In this document: piece after piece, positions 1 through 6,704 of the stretch | How the letters are laid out: each line of letters begins with the position of its first letter | Numbering within the stretch: position 1 is the first letter of the stretch | Assembly: GCA_035711465.1 (NCBI GenBank) | Contig: DASTCC010000353.1 | Coordinates: forward strand, 1-8,742 | Direction of reading: 5' to 3' | From: DASTCC01 sp035711465 | GTDB lineage: Bacteria > Acidobacteriota > Vicinamibacteria > Vicinamibacterales > SCN-69-37 | Length of the DNA stretch: 8,742 bases | Position numbers and translations under genes: made by a program | The notes under the pieces: generated by a model | Told to the model about the DNA's origin: nothing | Database searches by the model: none | The model's input: the letters and a program-made list of their open reading frames with translations, nothing else

Positions 1-1
1 C

Positions 2-679
2 TGGATGGCGGCGCAGGATCGCGACGAAGCGGGCGCCCGCCGGTGGTGGACGCGCGGCATCGCCATCGCCGAGCGCGCGCTGCAGCGGCCGTGGGATGAG
101 TTCCTGATCGATCGTCGGGAGCCGGCGCTGTTCGGCCTGCGCGAGGCGACGCTCGTCGTCGATCTGGCGAGCCGGTGCGCGGCCGGGCTTCATCTCCTGC
201 CCCATGCCGCCGAGCGGCCCGGCATCGTCGCCGCTCAGCTGTTCGAATCGCCGGTGGAGAACGTCGCCCGCCTGACCGCCCGCCTGCGCGCTGCCGATGC
301 CCGCGCCGACTTTCTCGAGAAGGAAGCCAGCTTCTTCAAGCAGCGCTTCCGCGCGCAGCTGCTGCTCGAGTACCACGACGTGAAGCCGCCGGCGGATCTG
401 CGTTTCGCGATCTTCGGCGCCGGCGCCGCCGGCCGGCGGGCGCTCGAGCTGCTGCGCGCGCGCGGCGCGGTCGTCGACTGTTTCGCCGACAACGACGCCC
501 GGCAGCACGGACACGCGATCGGCGGCCTGCCGATCGTGGCGCCCGATTGTCTGCCGCAGCGCGGGGTCGACGTGATCGCGGTGACCTCGCAGTCGGGCCG
601 CCTCGCGATCTTCGGTCAGCTCGAGCGGATGGGCTACGAGATCGGCCGCCACGTGGCGTCGATCGACGGCCTTCACTAG
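2..679 (+). CDS. Protein with C-terminal Rossmann-like nucleotide-binding module, probably 5' partial
   Basis: The frame is open to the left edge (a Trp codon precedes the ATG at 5), so the gene probably starts outside the window; if ATG 5 is the start, the protein has 224 residues. The numbering here counts that Met as 1. Residues 132-224 look like a small Rossmann fold: a beta strand leading into the glycine-rich loop GAGAAG (138-143), an acidic strand end FADND (160-164), then a GxPIVAP segment (174-180) and DVIAVTSQSG (189-198). This module is seen as an accessory domain in proteins of sugar and cell-surface glycan biosynthesis, including C-methyltransferase-like tails. Residues 84-121 are charged and helical and may form a coiled coil linking to a helical N-terminal part (11-66, WW near 14-15), which I do not recognise. 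The stop lies 30 bases before the next permease gene. No catalytic residues are identifiable, and the exact function is unknown. Confidence 0.72.
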   Translation, partial: WMAAQDRDEAGARRWWTRGIAIAERALQRPWDEFLIDRREPALFGLREATLVVDLASRCAAGLHLLPHAAERPGIVAAQLFESPVENVARLTARLRAADARADFLEKEASFFKQRFRAQLLLEYHDVKPPADLRFAIFGAGAAGRRALELLRARGAVVDCFADNDARQHGHAIGGLPIVAPDCLPQRGVDVIAVTSQSGRLAIFGQLERMGYEIGRHVASIDGLH

Positions 680-709
680 ATCTTCACAATCCGGTTCTAC
701 GCTCGCCGC

Positions 710-3109
710 GTGGGTCACCTGCGGCGCGACATCCAGCACACGTTGCGAAGCTGGCGCCGCCAGCCGGGCGCCGTCGTCGCCGCCATCGCCGCGATCGCGC
801 TCGGCATCGCGGCGAACACGACGGTGTTCAGCTTCGTCTCCGCGATCCTGCTCGAACCACTCCCGTACGGACAACCCGATCGGATCGTCACCGTCTGGCA
901 GGACCTGAGCGCGCGCGGCGGACCGGCGCGCGACGTGATCTCGCCCGGCCTCTTCGTCGAGTGGTCGAAGCGCACCGGGCCGGTCTTCGACGCGATCGGC
1001 GTGTTGAGGCCGTGGGGCGCGGTGCTCACCGGTCTGGACGAGCCCGAGCGGCTGCAGGGCGCTGCCGTCTCGGCCGGCTACTTCAAGGCCGTCGGCGTTC
1101 CTCCCGCGATCGGCCGGTCATTCAATGACGACGACGACCGGCCGGGCAGCGCCGCGGTGGCGATGATCAGCCATGGCCTCTGGGTCAGGCGCTTCCTCGC
1201 CGATCCCGGCGTCGTCGGTCGGACGTTCCAGATCGACAACCAGCCGACGGTGATCGTCGGCGTGATGCCCGCGGAGTTCGTCGCGCCCATTCTCGATGCC
1301 GAGATCTGGTCTCCGGCGCGGATCGATCCGGAGAACGCGCCGTTCGGCGTCGTCATGCTCCGGGCGATTGCGCTGCGCAAGGCCGAGGTCTCGCTGCCGC
1401 AGGCGCAGCAGGCGATGAACACGATCGCGCGGCAGATCAGGAGCCTCGATCCGGATCTCGAAGGCGCCGGCGTCCGCGTCATCGGTCTTCAGGACGATCT
1501 CGTCGGCCCGGTGCGGCCGGCCCTGGTCGTGCTGTGGGGCTCGGTCGGCCTGGTGCTCCTGATCGCGGTGGCCAACGTCACCAGCCTGCTGCTGGCGCGA
1601 GCCACCGACCGCGCGCGCGAGATGTCGGTGCGGATCGCGCTCGGCGCCGACCGGCGGCGGCTGACGATGCAGATGCTCACCGAGAGCGCCTGCCTCGCGG
1701 CAGGCGGCGGCGTCGCCGGCATCCTCCTCGCCTACGGCGGCGTGCAGAGCCTGGTGGCGCTGGCGCCGACTGATCTGCCGCGGTTGGCGGAAGTCGGGCT
1801 CGACGCACGCGTGCTGGTCTTCACGATCGCGATCACGGCGCTGACCGCGGTCGGCGCCGGCCTGATTCCGGCGGCGACGATCGTGCGCGGCACGCTCGCT
1901 GCCACGCTCAAGGACGGCGGCCGTGAACAGACGTCCGCGTCCTGGCCGCGCACGCTGCTCGTCGTCGGCGAAGTCGCGGCCGCGCTGGTGCTGGTCGTCG
2001 GCGCCGCGATGCTCGTCAGAAGCCTGATGGCGCTGCAGCGCGTCGATCTCGGATTCCGGACGGAGCGAGTGCTGACGGCATCCATCGCCCCCGCGCGCGG
2101 TACCTACCGGGGCGAGGAAGCGATTCGCGGGTTGCTCACGCAGCTCGTCGAGACGGCGCGCCGATTGCCGGGCGTGACCGGCGCGTCGATGACGTCGGTC
2201 CTGCCGCTCTCCGGCATGCGGCTCAGCTTCTCGTTTCAGATCGTGGGCCGCCCGTCGACCGGGCGACCGAACGACGATCCCGTGTGCGCGTTCCGCGCCG
2301 TCGGCCGGGACTACTTTTCGACCATGGCCATGCGGATCGTCGAGGGCCGTGGCCTCACGGCCGAGGACCGCGCCGATGCGCCGGCGTCGGCCGTGGTCAA
2401 CGAGAGCCTGGCGAAGCGTTACTGGCCGAACGAAAGTCCGGTCGGCCAAGGCATCGTCCTGAACGGCGCACCGGCGACGATCGTCGGCATCGTCGCCGAC
2501 GTCCACCACGCTGGCCCGGCGGCGCCGCCCGAGTCGGAGCTCTACATGTCGTTCGAGCAGTTCAGCGTGCGATCCGGCTGGCTGGTCATGACGACCGCCG
2601 GCGATCCAGCAGCGATCGCGCCGTCGCTGCGGCAGGCCGTCCGCGCGATCGATCCCAATCTGCCCGTCGCCGCCGTGCGGCCGCTCGATCAACTCGCGGC
2701 ACGCACGACCGCGCAAACGCGTTTCCTGACGTCGCTGCTGACGGGCTTCGCCGTCGTCGCCGCGACGCTGGCGCTGGTCGGCGTCTACGGCCTCATCGCG
2801 TTCGCAGTCAGCCGCCGCGTCCGCGAGGTCGGTCTCCGGATGGCACTCGGTGCCAGCCGACTTTCGGTCGTCGGCCTGATCATGCGGCAGAGCGCGATCG
2901 CCGTCGCCATCGGCCTGGCGCTCGGCGCCGGCCTTGCCGCCGGCCTGTCCAGCTCCCTCCGCGCGCTGCTGTTCGAAGTCGCGCCGGGCGATCCGTGGAC
3001 GATCGCCGCGATGGCGTGCCTGATCGCCCTCGCCGCCCTGATCGCCAGCGCGATACCGGCGCGCCGCGCTGCGACTATCGATCCGACGGTTGCGCTGAGG
3101 GAAGACTAG
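710..3109 (+). CDS. ADOP-type duplicated MacB/FtsX permease, short form without prefix domain
   Basis: Inner-membrane permease of 799 residues with two MacB-core plus FtsX halves in tandem. The first half has TM1 at about 20-44 (LGIAANTTVFSF, then LLEPLPY), a periplasmic MacB-type core, and an FtsX block starting with the TM around 276-296 (VANVTSLLLA) and the cytoplasmic signature EMSVRIALGA from 304. The second half starts with a TM at about 416-437, a second core (YFSTMAMRIVEGR), then a TM at about 679-700 and the matching signature EVGLRMALGA. It ends in the family hallmark PARRAATIDPTVALRED. The GTG start at 710 gives the N-terminus usual for the core family, and no in-frame ATG precedes TM1. 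I see no clear Shine-Dalgarno sequence; TACGCT at 698-703 could be a -10 giving a nearly leaderless transcript, but that is weak. Unlike the other two permeases it has no prefix domain and no PadR neighbour. No ATPase is nearby. Substrate unknown; MacB relatives use mechanical coupling for efflux or secretion. Confidence 0.93.
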   Translation: MGHLRRDIQHTLRSWRRQPGAVVAAIAAIALGIAANTTVFSFVSAILLEPLPYGQPDRIVTVWQDLSARGGPARDVISPGLFVEWSKRTGPVFDAIGVLRPWGAVLTGLDEPERLQGAAVSAGYFKAVGVPPAIGRSFNDDDDRPGSAAVAMISHGLWVRRFLADPGVVGRTFQIDNQPTVIVGVMPAEFVAPILDAEIWSPARIDPENAPFGVVMLRAIALRKAEVSLPQAQQAMNTIARQIRSLDPDLEGAGVRVIGLQDDLVGPVRPALVVLWGSVGLVLLIAVANVTSLLLARATDRAREMSVRIALGADRRRLTMQMLTESACLAAGGGVAGILLAYGGVQSLVALAPTDLPRLAEVGLDARVLVFTIAITALTAVGAGLIPAATIVRGTLAATLKDGGREQTSASWPRTLLVVGEVAAALVLVVGAAMLVRSLMALQRVDLGFRTERVLTASIAPARGTYRGEEAIRGLLTQLVETARRLPGVTGASMTSVLPLSGMRLSFSFQIVGRPSTGRPNDDPVCAFRAVGRDYFSTMAMRIVEGRGLTAEDRADAPASAVVNESLAKRYWPNESPVGQGIVLNGAPATIVGIVADVHHAGPAAPPESELYMSFEQFSVRSGWLVMTTAGDPAAIAPSLRQAVRAIDPNLPVAAVRPLDQLAARTTAQTRFLTSLLTGFAVVAATLALVGVYGLIAFAVSRRVREVGLRMALGASRLSVVGLIMRQSAIAVAIGLALGAGLAAGLSSSLRALLFEVAPGDPWTIAAMACLIALAALIASAIPARRAATIDPTVALRED

Positions 3110-3123
3110 CGGCGCGACCGTAA

Positions 3124-3172
3124 GACCGAGAACTCAGGACTTAAAAGTCAGAACTCAAAACTTAGAACGCAG
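3124..3172 (+). repeat. Degenerate heptanucleotide tandem repeat, 7 units (consensus AACTCAG)
   Basis: Seven consecutive 7-base units read in register: GACCGAG, AACTCAG, GACTTAA, AAGTCAG, AACTCAA, AACTTAG, AACGCAG. The tract is much richer in A and T than the flanking genes and starts 15 bases after the stop codon of the upstream permease. It is not coding in any convincing frame. A related tract in inverted orientation lies at 3234-3268. The units resemble in style the short tandemly repeated repetitive (STRR) heptamers described in cyanobacterial genomes, but I make no claim of homology. Confidence 0.68.
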
Positions 3173-3211
3173 GAACGCGTCTGGTTCTGTGTCATCCAAG
3201 AATTCCTAGAT

Positions 3212-3226
3212 CGGCGCGGAGCGCCG
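3212..3226. other. Small GC-rich hairpin in convergent intergenic region
   Basis: CGGCGC and GCGCCG form a perfect 6-bp stem around a GGA loop. It sits between the two convergent permease genes and between the two inverted heptamer tracts, so it could contribute to transcription termination from either side. There is no T-run after the stem on either strand, so it is not a canonical intrinsic terminator, and stems this short are expected by chance in GC-rich DNA. Confidence 0.3.
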
Positions 3227-3233
3227 CACCACC

Positions 3234-3268
3234 GTCTTCAGTCTTGAGTTTGGAGTTTTGAATTCTCG
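3234..3268 (-). repeat. Second heptamer tract, inverted relative to the one at 3124-3172
   Basis: On the plus strand the bases fall into consecutive 7-base units GTCTTCA, GTCTTGA, GTTTGGA, GTTTTGA and a degenerate ATTCTCG. Reverse-complemented they read as AACTCAA-like units, the same family as the left tract. An exact 8-base inverted match links the two tracts: TCAAAACT at 3155-3162 and AGTTTTGA at 3254-3261. The tract ends 10 bases before the stop codon of the minus-strand permease. Paired, the two tracts would form a long imperfect stem between the convergent genes. Confidence 0.62.
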
Positions 3269-3278
3269 AGAGCCTTCC

Positions 3279-5909
3279 TCAGTTGTAAGACTGGGCCAAC
3301 GTCTTCGCCGCATCGAGCCTTGCCGCGCGTCTCGCCGGTAGATAACAGGCGAGGATCGAGGCGGCGGCGAGCAGCCCGGCCGCGCCGGCGAGGGTGCGTG
3401 GATCGGATGGCGTGACGCCGTGGAGCCTCGTGGTCAGCGACCGCGCGGCGAACCAGCCGATGGTCAGGCCCGTGGCCAGACCGGCAATTGCCATGACGCC
3501 GCCTTGGCGGATCACCAGCCAGACGATGTCGCGCTCGGTGGCGCCGAGAGCGATTCGCGTGCCGATCTCGCGTGTGCGCTGGCGGACCGCATAAGACATC
3601 ACGCCATAGACGCCGATCGCCGCCAGGGCCAGCGCGATCGCCGCGAACAGGCCGAGGAGCCACAGCGCGAAGGTCGTCGAGGCCAGCGACTGGCTGCGAA
3701 TCTCGTTCATGGACAGCGTCTCGCCGACGACTAGATTCGGCTCCATCGCGCGCAGCGCCTGACGCATCGACGGCGCGAGCGCTCGCGGATCCGAGTCAGC
3801 GCTGCGGACGAACAGGGTGATGCTGGTGCCAGGCAACCGCTCGAAGGGCAGATAGAGATCGGCGCGGGGCCGATCGGTCAGGCTCGCGCGACGGATGTCG
3901 CCGACGACGCCGATGATCTCCGCCTCGCCGTCGTTGACTCGTAGGCGACGTCCGACGGGATTCTCTCCAGCGAAATACTGCTTCGCCACGGCCTCGCTGA
4001 CTATCACGACTGGCGCCGCGCCGAGGCCGTCGGTCGGCTGGAACAGCCGGCCGGCGCGAAGCGGAATCTGCATCGCCTCGAAGTAGCCGCCCGATGCCAC
4101 CTGCCAGCCGACGTCGGGCGGTCGTTCACCCGCTGGCAGCGGCCGATCGGCACGCACCAGGCCGATCGTCCAGTTGTTGCCGCGGAGCGGTGTCACGACG
4201 GCGGCGCCCGCCGCCCCGACGCCGGGGAGGCGCCGCAGCGCCTCGAGTCCCTCTGCGAAGAACGCCGCGCGCGCCTCCGCGGTGCGGTAGCGATCCGCCG
4301 GCAGCGACACGTCCATCGTCAGCACCCGGTCCGGCGCGAAGCCCGGATCGGTCGCCAGCAGATGCGCGAAGCTGCGCAGGATCAAGCCGGCGCCGATGAG
4401 CAGCACCACCGCCAGCGCGATCTCGATCGCGACGAGCGCCGCCGCCGAGCGCCGCGCCGCCGCGCCGACGGTGACGCGCGACGACGTCAGCTGTTCGCCG
4501 GCGTGACCGGATCGGACGGCCAAGGCCGAGACGAGACTGAAGATCGTCGCCGTCACGATCGTCACCGCGACCGTGACCCCGAGCACGCCGAGGTTGATGC
4601 TGACGTCGCGGATGCCTGGCGCGACGACCGACGGCGGCACGAGCGCGACCAGCGCCGGCAGGCCCCAGTACGCCGCGCCGACGCCGACGAGGCCGGCGGC
4701 GAGCGAGAGCACGAGGCTTTCGGCGAGCAGCTGGCTGATCAGCCGTCCGCGCCCGGCGCCAAGCGCCACACGCAGCGCCATCTCGTGGCGCCGACCGAGC
4801 GCGCGCGCCAACAGAAGATTGCCGACGTTGGCGCAGGCGATGAGCAGGACGACGCCGACGGCGCCGAGCAGGAGCAACAGCGGGCGCCGAGTGTCGCCGA
4901 CCAGCGTGTCGCGCAGCGTCGTCGCGTAGTAGCGCGATCCCTGATTCTGTTCCGCGAACTCGCGCTCGAGCTGGGCAGAAATGGTCTCGAGCTCGACCGT
5001 CGCGGAATCGACGTCGCCGCCGCGCGCGAGCCGGCCGGCCCCGAAGACCCACTCGGACTTGCGTTGCGCGGGTGCCGACGGCGGCAGGATCAGCGGCACG
5101 ATGATGCCGAGGCGCGCCGTCTCCGGAAAGCCGAACCCTGGCGGTGCGATGCCGACGACCTCGCTCTCGACGTTCCCGATGCGGATGCGCCGGCCGAGGA
5201 TCGTCTCGTCTCCGGCGAACGACGTCTGCCAGAGCTCGTGGCCGAGCATCGCCACTCGCGCCGCGCCCGGCCGGGTATCGCGCTCGTCGATCGTCCGGCC
5301 GTGCACGGCGCGAACGCCGAGCATCTCGAGCAGACCGGGTCCGGCGCTGAGCGCCCTGACGCGGAGCGGCTCGCCCTGACCGGTGATCGTCGCCAGACCG
5401 CCGTTGTAGGCCGCCAGCATCGAGAAGCTGCGCTGCCGTGCCGCGAGATCGAGGAAGTCGCCGATCGCGATGTAGTCCTTGGTAAAGCCGGTGCGCTCGT
5501 CGCGATGATGAAGGATGGCGAGTTCGTCCGCTGCCGGATAGGGCAGCGGTCTCAGCAGCACGGCCTCGACGACGGCGAAGACGGCGGCGTTGGCGCCGAC
5601 GCCGAGCGCGAGCGTGAGGACGGCGGCCGTGGTGAAGAGCGGCTGCCGGATCAACAGACGGGCAGCCTGGCGAAGGTGCGTCGCGAACGTCAGCATCAGC
5701 GGTCCTGGAGAAGAGGTCGGCAGCAGATCGACGAGGAACACCCGCCAGCAGTCGAGCCACAGGCGGAACACGGCGGCGCCGTAGCCGATCCGCGAATGGG
5801 CCGGACGTCGCCCCGAAAGCGCGGCAACACGCAGGTCCTGCCGGGCGGGGAGGAAGATCTCGTCGCGGACGGTCCGCGGCAGCCAGCGCGCGAGGCCCCG
5901 TTCAGGCAT
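3279..5909 (-). CDS. ADOP-type duplicated MacB/FtsX permease with N-terminal prefix domain
   Basis: Inner-membrane permease of 876 residues. Residues 1-71 form a prefix domain before the permease proper: RWLPRTVRDEIFLPA at 8-22, then a Trp-rich helix FRLWLDCWRVFLVDLL at 48-63, a pattern typical of PadR-linked ADOPs. TM1 is at about 90-113 (LALGVGANAAVF, then LLRPLPY). The first MacB-type core follows, then an FtsX block with the TM around 346-368 (ACANVGNLLLA) and HEMALRVALGAGR from 375. The second half repeats the layout, with a TM at about 752-773 and RTREIGTRIALGA from 778. The C-terminus keeps PARRAARLD but reads DAAKTLAQSYN where relatives have DPxxALRxE, a divergent end. The ATG at 5909 overlaps the PadR stop (ATGCCTGA, 8 shared bases), which suggests translational coupling. 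A second possible start, an ATG at 5696 preceded by AGGA, would give the permease without the prefix. No ATPase partner is in the window; substrate unknown. Confidence 0.93.
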   Translation of the reverse strand: MPERGLARWLPRTVRDEIFLPARQDLRVAALSGRRPAHSRIGYGAAVFRLWLDCWRVFLVDLLPTSSPGPLMLTFATHLRQAARLLIRQPLFTTAAVLTLALGVGANAAVFAVVEAVLLRPLPYPAADELAILHHRDERTGFTKDYIAIGDFLDLAARQRSFSMLAAYNGGLATITGQGEPLRVRALSAGPGLLEMLGVRAVHGRTIDERDTRPGAARVAMLGHELWQTSFAGDETILGRRIRIGNVESEVVGIAPPGFGFPETARLGIIVPLILPPSAPAQRKSEWVFGAGRLARGGDVDSATVELETISAQLEREFAEQNQGSRYYATTLRDTLVGDTRRPLLLLLGAVGVVLLIACANVGNLLLARALGRRHEMALRVALGAGRGRLISQLLAESLVLSLAAGLVGVGAAYWGLPALVALVPPSVVAPGIRDVSINLGVLGVTVAVTIVTATIFSLVSALAVRSGHAGEQLTSSRVTVGAAARRSAAALVAIEIALAVVLLIGAGLILRSFAHLLATDPGFAPDRVLTMDVSLPADRYRTAEARAAFFAEGLEALRRLPGVGAAGAAVVTPLRGNNWTIGLVRADRPLPAGERPPDVGWQVASGGYFEAMQIPLRAGRLFQPTDGLGAAPVVIVSEAVAKQYFAGENPVGRRLRVNDGEAEIIGVVGDIRRASLTDRPRADLYLPFERLPGTSITLFVRSADSDPRALAPSMRQALRAMEPNLVVGETLSMNEIRSQSLASTTFALWLLGLFAAIALALAAIGVYGVMSYAVRQRTREIGTRIALGATERDIVWLVIRQGGVMAIAGLATGLTIGWFAARSLTTRLHGVTPSDPRTLAGAAGLLAAASILACYLPARRAARLDAAKTLAQSYN
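5694..5706 (-). promoter_or_regulatory. Possible internal ribosome-binding site and start codon at the prefix/permease junction
   Basis: Reading the minus strand, AGGA (5706-5703) stands 6 bases before an in-frame ATG (5696-5694), codon 72 of the 876-residue permease. The Met begins MLTFATHLRQAARLL, the position equivalent to the natural start of the prefix-less permease at 710. The site could allow a shorter protein without the prefix to be made. AGGA is only 4 bases long, so chance is possible. Confidence 0.35.
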
Positions 5910-6225
5910 CGGACCAGCGTTCCCGCGCGGCGCCGGCCCAGGTGTAGAACGCGAGCGTCGCCTCCCACAACCGCGCGCCCGCGGGCTTCAGTCGGTAACG
6001 TCGCTCGGTGACGGCCTGGTCGCCCACGGCGATCTGCTCGTACCACCCTTCGACGAGTTTCCCGGCCTCGAGTCTCGCCATCATTTGATAGAAGGCCGCG
6101 GCGGTTCGGGTGACGCCGTATCGCGCGAGCTCGTCGCGGATCGCCCGGCCTGGCTGCTCGCCTCCGCGCAGGGCGCCGAGGACGAGGAACTGGAGGTGGG
6201 TCAGGGGCGGAAGCCGATCTTGCAT
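5902..6225 (-). CDS. PadR-family transcriptional regulator (first of a divergent pair)
   Basis: A 107-residue winged-helix protein of minimal PadR size. LTHLQFLVLGALRGGEQPGRAIRDEL (8-33) is the first two helices of the domain. The recognition region follows, with AFYQMMARLEAGKLVEG (44-60) taking the place of the usual x(L/F)Yxxxxx(L)xxxGL motif. The wing is then ITVG-like IAVGD..VTERRYRLKPAGARLW (65-86), ending in a short C-terminal helix used for dimerisation. Its stop overlaps the start of the permease at 5909 by 8 bases, so the two form an operon; PadR regulators next to ADOP permeases normally repress their own operon. The ATG at 6225 lies inside a 37-base inverted repeat. No Shine-Dalgarno sequence precedes it, and a -10-like CATAAT lies 8 bases upstream, so the message may be leaderless. 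The inducing ligand is unknown. Confidence 0.9.
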   Translation of the reverse strand: MQDRLPPLTHLQFLVLGALRGGEQPGRAIRDELARYGVTRTAAAFYQMMARLEAGKLVEGWYEQIAVGDQAVTERRYRLKPAGARLWEATLAFYTWAGAARERWSDA

Positions 6226-6249
6226 AAGGGCACATTATGCATGATCGGC
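6213..6249. promoter_or_regulatory. 37-base inverted repeat, candidate PadR operator overlapping the start codon
   Basis: The left arm GCCGATCTTGCATAA (6213-6227) and the reverse complement of the right arm, GCCGATCATGCATAA (6235-6249), agree at 14 of 15 bases around a 7-base spacer (6228-6234). The repeat covers codons 1-4 and one base of codon 5 of the minus-strand PadR gene, its start codon, and the likely -10 element. PadR proteins bind dyad-symmetric sites at their own promoters, so an autoregulatory operator is the best explanation. In RNA from either strand it would fold into a 15-pair hairpin with one mismatch, hiding the start codon if the transcript begins further upstream. It lies between two divergent PadR genes and could serve both. 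Confidence 0.75.
6234..6239 (-). promoter_or_regulatory. Candidate -10 element for the minus-strand PadR-permease operon
   Basis: On the minus strand CATAAT (6239-6234) matches the TATAAT consensus at 5 of 6 positions. Transcription would start about 6226-6228, at or just before the ATG at 6225, implying a leaderless or nearly leaderless message. No good -35 hexamer is visible at the normal distance. The element lies inside the right part of the inverted repeat, where a bound repressor would block it. Confidence 0.4.
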
Positions 6250-6320
6250 GGCGACCCCCGCCAGCCCGGCCGAACCGGACGCGGCCGTCGCTCGTCCAAT
6301 TACATGCGAGAACGAAGACA

Positions 6321-6692
6321 ATGCAGAATCGAAGCAAACGCCCCGATCGCGACGACGTCGGTCCGCATCTGCCGCTGCGGCCGGCGGCGTGCGCCGTGCT
6401 GGCCGCGCTGGCCGACGAACCGCGGCCCGGCATCGAGGTCCTCGATGCCGTCAACGCCACCGTGCCCGGCCGGCCGCTGCTCGGCCCCGGCACGCTCTAT
6501 CGATTGATGCGCGAGCTGCGCCAGGAGGGGCTGATTGCCCGTGCCGAGCCCGACGAGGCGCCCGGCGACGAGCGGCAGGTCCACCATGCGCTGACGCCGC
6601 TCGGGCAGGCCGTGCTCAAAGCCGAGCTCGCGCGCCTGCAGCGCACCATCCTGCTGGCCGGCGCCGTCGACGGCCGACGCGGACGGCCTTGA
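6321..6692 (+). CDS. PadR-family transcriptional regulator (second of a divergent pair)
   Basis: A 123-residue winged-helix regulator. After a charged N-terminus (MQNRSKRPDRDD) come the helices LPLRPAACAVLAALADE and IEVLDAVNA. The diagnostic PadR recognition motif GPGTLYRLMRELRQEGLI follows at about 55-72, then the wing ERQVHHALTPLGQAVLKAEL, and a C-terminal helix that would form the dimer arm. The ATG at 6321 was chosen because homology begins soon after it and a purine-rich GAGAACGAAG stretch precedes it. The frame is open back to an ATG at 6237, but the extra 28 residues are Arg/Pro-rich and look unlike the family. The stop lies 12 bases before the GTG of the third permease, so the two are probably co-transcribed. 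Its start codon context, ATGCAGAATCG, resembles the half-sites of the upstream inverted repeat. Confidence 0.88.
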   Translation: MQNRSKRPDRDDVGPHLPLRPAACAVLAALADEPRPGIEVLDAVNATVPGRPLLGPGTLYRLMRELRQEGLIARAEPDEAPGDERQVHHALTPLGQAVLKAELARLQRTILLAGAVDGRRGRP

Positions 6693-6704
6693 GCGAGCGG
6701 TGAC

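Noticed and set aside
671..692. Direct repeat CTTCACTA / CTTCACAA before the permease at 710 as a regulatory site
   Set aside because: The match is only 7 of 8 bases, its first copy lies in the last codons of the upstream gene, and no second element supports it.
1118..2716. Long antisense open frame of 532 codons opposite the first permease
   Set aside because: It is rich in Arg, Asp, His and Gln with no domain pattern, and it runs opposite a clear permease. Long antisense frames are expected in DNA with G or C at most third codon positions.
3212..3226. GC hairpin as a strong intrinsic terminator
   Set aside because: There is no T-run on either strand after the 6-bp stem, and such short stems are frequent in GC-rich DNA. 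It is listed only as a hairpin.
4126..6011. Long open frames (4126-5760 minus, 4362-6011 plus) overlapping the second permease
   Set aside because: Both have Arg-rich, low-complexity composition and overlap the well-supported permease and PadR genes in other frames. No recognisable motif is present.
6237..6320. ATG at 6237 as the start of the second PadR gene
   Set aside because: The extra 28 residues are Arg/Pro-rich and unlike PadR N-termini. This ATG lies in the right arm of the inverted repeat. The ATG at 6321 gives a normal PadR length.
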